Of a stretch of DNA of 64,000 nucleotides, positions 57,558-64,000 are shown one piece after another. Origin of the DNA: Streptomyces niger (GTDB lineage: Bacteria > Actinomycetota > Actinomycetes > Streptomycetales > Streptomycetaceae); the NCBI RefSeq assembly GCF_000718305.1, contig NZ_JOFQ01000010.1, positions 1 through 64,000 of the forward strand, written 5' to 3'. A program made the translations under genes and the position numbers. The notes below the pieces were generated by a model. The model saw only the letters and a program-made list of their open reading frames with translations. It had not been told where the DNA came from and did not search any database. Each line of letters begins with the position of its first letter. The stretch's first letter is position 1.

Positions 57558-58476
57558 CCGGTCGGACACCGCGCCGGCCGGCGGCCCGGCGGTCGGCACG
57601 GCGGTGCCGGTACGCCACTGGGGCCGCTACATCGTCGCCGCACTCGCCGTGGCGGCGTTCGTCGTGCTCTTCACCGCCTTCGCCCGGGGCCGGATCAACT
57701 GGGCTGCGGTCCCCGCCTACTTCTTCGACCGGCGGATCCTCGAGGGCGTGGGGCAGACCCTGCTGCTGACCGTCCTGTCCATGGCGATCGGGACCGCCGG
57801 CGGCATCACCCTCGCGGTGATGCGGCTGTCCAGGAATCCGGTGACCGCGTCGCTCGCGTGGTGCTACATCTGGTTCTTCCGCGGCACCCCGGTGCTCGTC
57901 CAGCTGATGGTCTGGTTCAACCTGGGGCTGGTCTTCCAGTACGTCCGGCTCGGCCCGCTCTACAGCGGCGAGTGGGCCGGCCTCATGACGCCGTTCCTGA
58001 CGGCGCTGCTGGGGCTCGGGCTCAACGAGGCCGCCTACATGGCCGAGATCTGCCGCGCGGGCCTGCTCGCGGTCGACGAGGGCCAGACGGAGGCCGCCCA
58101 CGCCCTCGGGATGCGGCACGGCAGGACGCTGCGCCGCATCGTGATTCCGCAGGCGATGCGCGTCATCGTGCCGCCCACGGGCAACGAGGTCATCACCATG
58201 CTGAAGACCACCTCCCTGGTGGCGGCCGTGCAGTACTACGAGTTGCTGCGGTACGCGCAGGACATCGGGCAGCTCTCCGGCGCCCCGGTGGAGATGCTCT
58301 TCCTCGCCGCCGCCTGGTACCTGATCCTGACCTCGGTCCTCTCCGTCGGCCAGTACTACCTGGAGCGCCACTACGCGCGCGGCTCCTCGCACCGGCTCCC
58401 GGCCACCCCGTGGCAGAAGGTCAGGGCGAACGTGCTCACGCTCCGCCACCGGAGCCGGCCGGGGCCCGTCCCGTGA
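57544..58476 (+). CDS. Amino-acid ABC transporter permease
   Basis: 310-residue HisM/GlnP-type permease. Membrane segments start with YIVAALAVAAFVVLFTAFA; the signature FFRGTPVLVQ is near 115-124 and the docking loop EAAHALGMRHGRTLRRIVIPQAMRVIVPP near 183-211. It is coupled to the binding protein upstream. The usual ATPase gene is missing and the next gene is convergent, so a shared ATPase is needed. Confidence 0.9.
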   Translation: MAVPDRSDTAPAGGPAVGTAVPVRHWGRYIVAALAVAAFVVLFTAFARGRINWAAVPAYFFDRRILEGVGQTLLLTVLSMAIGTAGGITLAVMRLSRNPVTASLAWCYIWFFRGTPVLVQLMVWFNLGLVFQYVRLGPLYSGEWAGLMTPFLTALLGLGLNEAAYMAEICRAGLLAVDEGQTEAAHALGMRHGRTLRRIVIPQAMRVIVPPTGNEVITMLKTTSLVAAVQYYELLRYAQDIGQLSGAPVEMLFLAAAWYLILTSVLSVGQYYLERHYARGSSHRLPATPWQKVRANVLTLRHRSRPGPVP

Positions 58477-58529
58477 GAGCCCCGTCCCTGAGCGCCCTTG
58501 AGAGCCGGCCGTTCCCGGCAGGGCGCCCC

Positions 58530-59012
58530 TCAGGTGCGGCCCTCGCGTTCCTGGGCGTCTTCGAGGGCCGCCGAGTGGGTGGCCCAGCCGGCGCGTACGA
58601 CCGGGAAGCCGGCCGCCTCGACCGCGTCGCAGACCAGTTCGTCGTCGTCCACGACCACCCGGACCTCGCGGCCGCGGGCGAGCCTGCGGAGCAGCTCCAG
58701 CTTGGTGTGGCGGGCCGGGCGGCGGTCACCGGAGGGGCGCATCCAGACGCGGCCCTCGGGGAGGCCGTGCCGGGCCAGCCAGTCGAGGGTGTCGGCGCGG
58801 CACTTCTCGGGCCGCCCGGTGAGGTACACGATCTCGCACTCGGCGGCGCTCTCCAGGGCCAGCGCGATGCCCTCGGGCAGCGGCGGGTCGTCCGGGGCCG
58901 CGGCGAAGAAGCCGTTCCAGTCGCGCGGCCGCTGCTCCAGATAGTGCTGCCGGTGCGCCGTGCCGGCCAGCGTGTTGTCCAGGTCGAAGACCGCCAGGGG
59001 TGCCTTGCCCAT
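58530..59012 (-). CDS. HAD-superfamily phosphatase-like protein
   Basis: 160 residues. The HAD motif I DLDNT with nucleophile D10 and D12 is intact; motif II-like YLTGRPEKCR is near 63-72, and motif IV-like VVVDDDELV near 118-126. The small size and NTLAGTAHRQHYLE segment match polynucleotide kinase-phosphatase-like or LNS2-type HAD proteins. The substrate is unknown. It lies 3 bases after the HxlR gene on the same strand, so it is probably cotranscribed with it. Confidence 0.82.
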   Translation of the reverse strand: MGKAPLAVFDLDNTLAGTAHRQHYLEQRPRDWNGFFAAAPDDPPLPEGIALALESAAECEIVYLTGRPEKCRADTLDWLARHGLPEGRVWMRPSGDRRPARHTKLELLRRLARGREVRVVVDDDELVCDAVEAAGFPVVRAGWATHSAALEDAQEREGRT

Positions 59013-59015
59013 GTG

Positions 59016-59711
59016 TCATCCCGTCGCCGTGCGTGCGGCCGCAGCGGTGACGCCGGCAGGCTCGCCGCGGACCGTCGCCCGGATGCGGCCGGTGTCGATG
59101 CCGTGGGCGAGTGACAGCCGATCGTAGATCACCTCGGCGCAGGCCGCCGTGTCCAGCTCCAGGACGACGTCGGGCGCGGGCGCCGGCCCGTCCGCGTAGC
59201 CGTACGCGTCCGGCACGCGCCCCTGTGCCGCCGCCTCGTCGTCCAGCATGACGTGGAACGTCCCCTCGTCCAGCCGCACCTCCACGACCCGTACGGGCCC
59301 GTCCTCCGCCCGCTGGTCGGCGAAGTACCGGGCCAGCCGGGGCATCAGTGGTACGGCGAACCAGTGCGCGCGTACCGCGTCCGTGGGCCGCGGCGCGCCG
59401 AGCTCGGGCGCGCCCCAGTCGGCCAGTGCGGTGAGGACGGGCAGCAGGGCCCGGCCGCGTGCGGTGAGTTCGTACACGAAGGCGGCGGCGGGCGGGTCGA
59501 GTCTGCGGCGGACCGTCAGGCCGTCGCGCTCCATGTCCTTCAAACGCCCTGCGAGCATGTCCGTGCTGACGCCCGGCAGGTCGGCGTGCAGGTCGGTGTA
59601 GCGCCGGGCCCCGGCCAGCAGCTCACGGACGATCAGCAGGGTCCAGCGGTCACCCACGACGTCCAGGGCGCGGGCGACGGAGCAGTACTGGTCATAACGT
59701 CGACGCGGCAT
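59016..59711 (-). CDS. HxlR-family winged-helix transcriptional regulator
   Basis: 231 residues. The N-terminal 100 residues are an HxlR domain: YCSVARALDVVGDRWTLLIVRELLAGARRYTDLHADLPGVSTDMLAGRLKDMERDGLTVRR. An extra C-terminal domain of about 120 residues resembles SCP2-type or sensor domains. The ATG at 59711 has GGGGA just upstream; an ATG at 59723 is possible. Two spaced palindromes in the 112-base divergent region upstream are the likely operator, shared with the aminotransferase gene. Confidence 0.88.
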   Translation of the reverse strand: MPRRRYDQYCSVARALDVVGDRWTLLIVRELLAGARRYTDLHADLPGVSTDMLAGRLKDMERDGLTVRRRLDPPAAAFVYELTARGRALLPVLTALADWGAPELGAPRPTDAVRAHWFAVPLMPRLARYFADQRAEDGPVRVVEVRLDEGTFHVMLDDEAAAQGRVPDAYGYADGPAPAPDVVLELDTAACAEVIYDRLSLAHGIDTGRIRATVRGEPAGVTAAAARTATG

Positions 59712-59731
59712 GATCCCCAGCATAGACAAGA

Positions 59732-59769
59732 AGTTGGACTTTCCAAGTCGCCACTTGGTAAAACCAAGT
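59732..59769. promoter_or_regulatory. Paired palindromes between the HxlR regulator and aminotransferase genes
   Basis: AGTTGGA-CTT-TCCAAGT (59732-59748) and ACTTGGT-AAA-ACCAAGT (59753-59769; perfect). Their centres are 21 bases apart, two helical turns. The half-site ACTTGG recurs throughout. They lie in the only A+T-rich part of the divergent promoter region. Confidence 0.65.
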
Positions 59770-59823
59770 AGACCGTCAGAGACGCGCCGCGCCGCGGCGA
59801 GCGAACGACCGGGAGGCCGCCGC

Positions 59824-61032
59824 ATGGAGTTCAAGCAGTCGAACAAGATGGCCGACGTCTGCTACGAGATCCGCGGGCCGGTGATCGAGCACGCCGACGC
59901 GCTGGAGGAGGCCGGGCACAGCGTGCTGCGGCTCAACACCGGCAACCCCGCGCTGTTCGGCTTCGAGGCGCCCGAGGAGATCCTCCAGGATGTGCTGCGC
60001 AATCTGTCCCGCGCGCACGGCTACACGGAGTCCCGCGGCATCCTCCCGGCGCGCCGGGCCGTCGCCCAGCACTACCAGTCGCTCGGCATCGATGTCGGCG
60101 TGGACGACATCTACCTCGGCAACGGCGTCTCCGAACTGGTCTCGATGGCCGTGCAGGCGCTGCTGGACGACGGCGACGAGGTGCTGATCCCGGCCCCGGA
60201 CTTCCCGCTGTGGACGGCGGTGACCGCGCTCGCGGGCGGCAAGCCGGTGCACTACCTGTGCGACGAGTCCGCCGACTGGCTGCCGGACCTGGACGACATG
60301 GCCGCGAAGATCACCGACCGGACGCGGGCGCTGGTCATCATCAACCCGAACAACCCGACCGGCGCCGTCTACCCGCGTGAGCTGCTGGAGGGCATGCTCG
60401 ACCTGGCCCGGCGGCACGGCCTGATGGTCTTCGCCGACGAGATCTACGACCGGATCCTGTACGACGACGAGGTGCATCACAACGCCGCGGCGCTCGCCCC
60501 CGACCTGGTGTGCCTCACCTTCAGCGGGCTCTCCAAGGCGTACCGCGTGGCCGGCTTCCGCTCCGGCTGGCTGGTCGTCTCCGGGCCCAAGCAGCACGCC
60601 TCCGACTACCTGGAGGGGCTGGGCACCCTGGCCTCGATGCGGCTGTGCCCGAACGCCCCGGCGCAGTACGCCATCCAGGCGGCGCTCGGCGGCCGTCAGT
60701 CGATCAACGATTTGGTGCTGCCCGGCGGCCGGCTCCGCGAGCAGCGCGATCGCGCCTGGGAGCGGCTGAACGAGATCCCGGGCGTGTCGTGCGTGAAGCC
60801 CAAGGGTGCGCTCTACGCCTTCCCCCGCCTGGACCCGGCCGTGCACAAGATCCACGACGACGAGAAGTTCGTCCTCGACCTGCTGCTCCGGGAGAAGATC
60901 CAGGTCGTCCAGGGCACCGGCTTCAACTGGCCGCGCCCCGACCACTTCCGTATCCTGACACTCCCGTACGCCGACGATCTCGACGCCGCCATCAGCCGCA
61001 TCGGACGCTTCCTGGCGGGGTACCGGCAGTGA
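59824..61032 (+). CDS. PLP-dependent class I aminotransferase (AlaA-like)
   Basis: 402 residues, fold type I. The substrate-recognition region LNTGNPALFGFEAPEEI is near 38-54, TESRGILPARRAVAQHY near 68-84, INPNNPTGAVYP near 175-186, and the PLP-binding lysine lies in SGLSKAYRVAGFRSGW (K238). The closest remembered relatives are alanine/glutamate-pyruvate aminotransferases. GGGAGG precedes the ATG. It is divergent from the HxlR gene, which may repress it. Confidence 0.9.
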   Translation: MEFKQSNKMADVCYEIRGPVIEHADALEEAGHSVLRLNTGNPALFGFEAPEEILQDVLRNLSRAHGYTESRGILPARRAVAQHYQSLGIDVGVDDIYLGNGVSELVSMAVQALLDDGDEVLIPAPDFPLWTAVTALAGGKPVHYLCDESADWLPDLDDMAAKITDRTRALVIINPNNPTGAVYPRELLEGMLDLARRHGLMVFADEIYDRILYDDEVHHNAAALAPDLVCLTFSGLSKAYRVAGFRSGWLVVSGPKQHASDYLEGLGTLASMRLCPNAPAQYAIQAALGGRQSINDLVLPGGRLREQRDRAWERLNEIPGVSCVKPKGALYAFPRLDPAVHKIHDDEKFVLDLLLREKIQVVQGTGFNWPRPDHFRILTLPYADDLDAAISRIGRFLAGYRQ

Positions 61033-61194
61033 GAGACTCCCGTGCGGGCGCGCCGTAGTGCACCGGCGCGACCGCGGGCGGGCCGTGCGCGGCTCGCGCT
61101 CCCTGGGCGCTGATGCGCCCTTGAGTGCGCCGCTCGCACCCGCTTAGGTGGGAGGCCTGTAACCGGCCGTCCGGCCATGAGGGGAGTGAGGTCC

Positions 61195-62556
61195 ATGTCC
61201 GCAGACCGCGCGGTCACGGAACAGGAGCTGGCGGCCCGGCTGCACGGCATATGTTTCAAGACCGGACCGCCGCGGCGCATCGGGGTCGAGATCGAATATC
61301 TCGTCCACGACGCCCGCAACCCCCGATGTCCCCTGCCCCGCGAGCGCGTCCGCAGCGCGATGACCGCCCTGCACGCGCTTCCCCTGCACTCCGCCCTCAC
61401 CTTCGAGCCGGGCGGGCAGCTGGAGCTGAGCTCGCTCCCCGCCGCCTCCCTCACCGAGTGCATCGCCACCGTCTCCGCCGACCTGGCGCTGGTCCGCACG
61501 GCGCTGCGCGCCATGGACCTGAGCCTGGCGGGCCACGGCCACAATCCCTGGCACCCGCCGCACCGCATCCTGGACGAGCCCCGCTACGACGCCATGGAGG
61601 CGTACTTCGACCGCTGGGGGCAGGCCGGCCGGTCCATGATGTGCAACACCGCCTCCGTACAGGTCTGCCTCGACGCCGGCTACGAAGAGCCCGGACCGCT
61701 CGGCCACGGACGGCGCTGGCGGCTGGCCCACCTCCTCGGCGCCGTGCTCACCGCGGCCTTCGCCAACTCACCCACCAGCGAGGGATGCCCGACCGGCTAC
61801 CGCTCCACCCGCCAGGCCGTCTGGTCGCAGCTCGACCCGGCCCGCACCCTCGCGCCCGCCGACGGCCCCGACCCGCGCGCCGCCTGGACCGCGTACGTCC
61901 TCGACGCGCCCGTCATGTGCCTGCGCTCCCCCGAAAGGTCCTGGGACGCCCCTGAGGACCTGACCTTCCGCGACTGGGTGCGCACCGGCAGGCCCAGGGT
62001 GGCCACCCAGGAGGACTTCGACTACCACGTCACCACGCTCTTTCCGCCGGTCCGGCCGCGCGGCCACCTCGAACTCCGGATGATCGACGCGCAGCCGGGC
62101 GACGGCTGGATCGTGCCGCTCGCCGTGACGGCGGCCCTGTTCGACGACCCGGAGGCCGCCGAGACCGCGTACCGCGCGGTCAAGCCGCTCGCCGAGACCG
62201 CCGGCGAGCGCCCCGCGCCGCGCAACCCGCTGTGGCGGCGTGCGGCGCGGCACGCGCTGACCGATCCGGAGCTGGCCGCCGCCGCGACGGCCTGCTTCGC
62301 CGCGGCCCGTGAGGCGCTGCCCCGGCTCGGCGCCGGGCCCGACGTCCTCGCCGCCGTGCAGGAGTTCACCGAGCGCTACGTCGCGCACGGCCGCTGCCCC
62401 GCCGACGACCTCCTGGACGCGGCGTACGCGGCACCCGAGTACGCGGCGGACACGGAGAGCGCGGCGGTCCGGCGCGCCGCCGACGCGCAGGAAGCGGCGC
62501 TCGCCGCGGAGTACGCACGCACCGTCGAGCGCATCCCAGGGAAGGACAGCCAGTGA
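61195..62556 (+). CDS. egtA: Ergothioneine biosynthesis glutamate-cysteine ligase
   Basis: 453-residue EgtA, making gamma-glutamylcysteine for ergothioneine. The GCS2 fold is visible: GVEIEYLVHD near 30-39, LTFEPGGQLELSSLP near 68-82, MMCNTASVQVCLDAG near 145-159, and the C-terminal HLELRMIDAQPGDGW near 290-304. The ATG at 61195 is chosen because GTGAGG lies directly upstream. Its stop overlaps the egtB start (GTGA). Confidence 0.92.
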   Translation: MSADRAVTEQELAARLHGICFKTGPPRRIGVEIEYLVHDARNPRCPLPRERVRSAMTALHALPLHSALTFEPGGQLELSSLPAASLTECIATVSADLALVRTALRAMDLSLAGHGHNPWHPPHRILDEPRYDAMEAYFDRWGQAGRSMMCNTASVQVCLDAGYEEPGPLGHGRRWRLAHLLGAVLTAAFANSPTSEGCPTGYRSTRQAVWSQLDPARTLAPADGPDPRAAWTAYVLDAPVMCLRSPERSWDAPEDLTFRDWVRTGRPRVATQEDFDYHVTTLFPPVRPRGHLELRMIDAQPGDGWIVPLAVTAALFDDPEAAETAYRAVKPLAETAGERPAPRNPLWRRAARHALTDPELAAAATACFAAAREALPRLGAGPDVLAAVQEFTERYVAHGRCPADDLLDAAYAAPEYAADTESAAVRRAADAQEAALAAEYARTVERIPGKDSQ

Positions 62557-63869
62557 TCCACGATCCCGAAACGCTCCGGGACCGCGCGGCGTCGGCACTG
62601 CTCGCCGCGCGCGCCCGTACGCACACGCTGACCACCTGTGTTGACGAGCCCGACCTCACCGCCCAGCACTCGCCCCTGATGTCGCCCCTGGTGTGGGACC
62701 TCGCTCACATAGGCAACCAGGAGGAGCAGTGGCTGATGCGCGCGGTGGGTGGTCTCGAAGCGCTGCGCCCGGAGATCGACTCGGTCTACGACGCGTTCGA
62801 GCACCCCCGGGCCGAGCGGCCCTCGCTGCCGCTGCTGCCCCCTGCCGAGGCGCACAGCTACGTCGCCGAGGTGCGCGGCCGGGTGCTGGACGTCCTGGAG
62901 AAGACCCCGCTGCGCGGCGACCGGCTGGTGGAGCAGGCGTTCGCGTTCGGCATGGTCGCGCAGCACGAGCAGCAGCACGACGAGACGATGCTCATCACCC
63001 ACCAGCTCCGGCGGGGCCCCGCGGCCCTCACCGCTCCCCCGCCGCCGGACACCTCGGGCGGCGTGGTCGAGGCCGAGGTGCTGGTGCCCGCCGGTCACTT
63101 CACGATGGGCACCTCCAGCGAGCCGTGGGCGCTGGACAACGAACGCCCCGCGCACCACCGGCTGCTGCCCGCCTTCCACATCGACACGGTGCCGGTGAGC
63201 AACGCCGCGTATCTCCGGTTCGTCGAGGACGGCGGCTATCGGGAGCCGCGCTGGTGGGCCCCCGAAGGCTGGCGGATGGTCTGCGAGAACAACCTCAAGG
63301 CGCCGCTGTTCTGGCGACACGAGGGCGGCGAGTGGCTGACCCGTCGCTTCGGCGTCACCGAGCCGGTCGCTCCTGAAGAACCGGTTCTGCACGTGAGTTG
63401 GTACGAGGCCGACGCCTACGCGCGCTGGGCCGGGCGGCGGTTGCCCTCGGAGGCCGAGTGGGAGAAGGCAGCCCGCTGGGACCCGCGTACCGGACGCAGC
63501 CGTCGCTACCCGTGGGGCAACGACGACCCGCGCCCCGAGCACGCCAACCTCGGCCAGCGCCACCTCCGCCCGGCCCCCGTCGGCAGCTACCCCGAGGGCC
63601 GGTCGCCGCTGGGCGTCCGGCAGCTCATCGGGGACGTGTGGGAGTGGACCTCCGGGGACTTCCTGCCGTACCCCGGCTTCCAGGCCTTCCCCTACCCGGA
63701 GTACTCCGAGGTGTTCTTCGGCGGCGCCTACAAGGTGCTGCGCGGCGGGTCGTTCGCGGTGGACCCGGTGGCCTGCCGCGGCACGTTCCGCAACTGGGAC
63801 CACCCCGTCCGGCGGCAGATCTTCGCCGGCTTCCGCACCGCCCGCGACGCGGGCCCGGAGGAGGCGTGA
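62553..63869 (+). CDS. egtB: Ergothioneine sulfoxide synthase
   Basis: 438-residue non-heme iron enzyme. The N-terminal DinB-like domain carries the iron ligands: H52 (DLAHIGN) and H138/H142 (QHEQQHDE). The C-terminal formylglycine-generating-enzyme-like domain carries WYEADAYARWAGRRLPSEAEWEKAARW and the GGSFAVDP segment. It joins gamma-glutamylcysteine to hercynine with O2. The GTG at 62553 overlaps the egtA stop codon. Confidence 0.93.
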   Translation: MIHDPETLRDRAASALLAARARTHTLTTCVDEPDLTAQHSPLMSPLVWDLAHIGNQEEQWLMRAVGGLEALRPEIDSVYDAFEHPRAERPSLPLLPPAEAHSYVAEVRGRVLDVLEKTPLRGDRLVEQAFAFGMVAQHEQQHDETMLITHQLRRGPAALTAPPPPDTSGGVVEAEVLVPAGHFTMGTSSEPWALDNERPAHHRLLPAFHIDTVPVSNAAYLRFVEDGGYREPRWWAPEGWRMVCENNLKAPLFWRHEGGEWLTRRFGVTEPVAPEEPVLHVSWYEADAYARWAGRRLPSEAEWEKAARWDPRTGRSRRYPWGNDDPRPEHANLGQRHLRPAPVGSYPEGRSPLGVRQLIGDVWEWTSGDFLPYPGFQAFPYPEYSEVFFGGAYKVLRGGSFAVDPVACRGTFRNWDHPVRRQIFAGFRTARDAGPEEA

Positions 63870-63960
63870 CAGCGCGGGCCCCGAAGGCCGTGAGAGCGCC
63901 GGCCCCGAAGGCCGCGAGCTCCCCGGCCGTACGCCGCGACCGCGCCCGGAGGTGGGCCTG

Positions 63961-64000
63961 ATGTGCCGCCACCTCGCCTATCTCGGTCCCGAGGTGCCGC
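63961..64000 (+). CDS. egtC: Gamma-glutamyl-hercynylcysteine sulfoxide hydrolase, truncated by the window edge
   Basis: Only the first 13 codons are visible: MCRHLAYLGPEVP. The Cys at position 2, exposed after removal of the initiator Met, is the nucleophile of class II glutamine amidotransferase-fold enzymes such as EgtC, which removes the glutamyl group. GGAGGTGG precedes the ATG. It follows egtB, as in other actinomycete egt clusters. Confidence 0.75.
   Translation, partial: MCRHLAYLGPEVP

Overview
The window looks like about 64 kb of a Streptomyces (or very close actinomycete) chromosome. This is inferred from very high G+C, frequent GTG starts, conservon-type roadblock/GTPase/kinase genes, an ergothioneine locus, F420/PPOX proteins, Streptomyces-type small membrane proteins and EshA-like encapsulin shells. 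No rRNA, tRNA, CRISPR array, insertion sequence or prophage was recognised.

Layout. 0-6.4 kb: YdjM-type membrane hydrolase, Ski2-like RNA helicase, TesB thioesterase, and a DUF6397-type protein with a hexanucleotide repeat tract. 6-10.6 kb: two paralogous roadblock proteins, a small GTPase and a NIT/HAMP/HATPase sensor forming an incomplete conservon, plus a PPOX flavoprotein. 10.7-14.1 kb: methyltransferase, MpaB-family oxygenase and small proteins of unknown function. 14.2-18.5 kb: a SNF2 ATPase translationally coupled to a SWIM zinc-finger protein. 18.7-21.3 kb: a frameshifted phosphotransferase and a cytochrome P450. 21.3-26.2 kb: a sulfur-scavenging operon (sfnG, SfnB/DszC-like flavoprotein, ssuE, sfnB) behind a cysteine leader peptide and a terminator-type attenuator. 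26.2-33.9 kb: lacZ, mmuM, a polar amino-acid ABC transporter and a CE7 acetyl esterase.

34-38.7 kb is the most striking part: a xylulokinase followed by two tandem Family 2B encapsulin shell genes (HK97 fold with an inserted cyclic-nucleotide-binding-like domain). No terpene cyclase or cysteine desulfurase lies nearby, so the adjacent xylulokinase is the best cargo candidate. A strong terminator hairpin separates it from the shell genes, and it has no visible targeting extension.

39-42.2 kb: secreted amidase, PLC-like phosphodiesterase, phosphodiester glycosidase and a small membrane protein. 42.4-47.6 kb: a five-gene nickel/peptide ABC importer (nikA-E order) with a Nur-box-like operator upstream and a frameshift in a G7 run exactly at the LSGG signature of nikD. 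47.6-51.4 kb: TPM-like membrane protein, and an FAD monooxygenase divergent from a GntR-TetR hybrid regulator. 51.5-55 kb: quinone reductase and two acyl-CoA dehydrogenases in a coupled operon, one carrying a repeat-like in-frame insert. 55-61 kb: methyltransferase, XRE-cupin regulator, an ABC binding protein and permease without ATPase, HAD phosphatase, HxlR regulator with paired palindromes, and an aminotransferase. 61.2-64 kb: egtA, egtB and the start of egtC (ergothioneine synthesis), which runs off the window.

All identifications come from reading the sequence and remembered family features. No database search was run.
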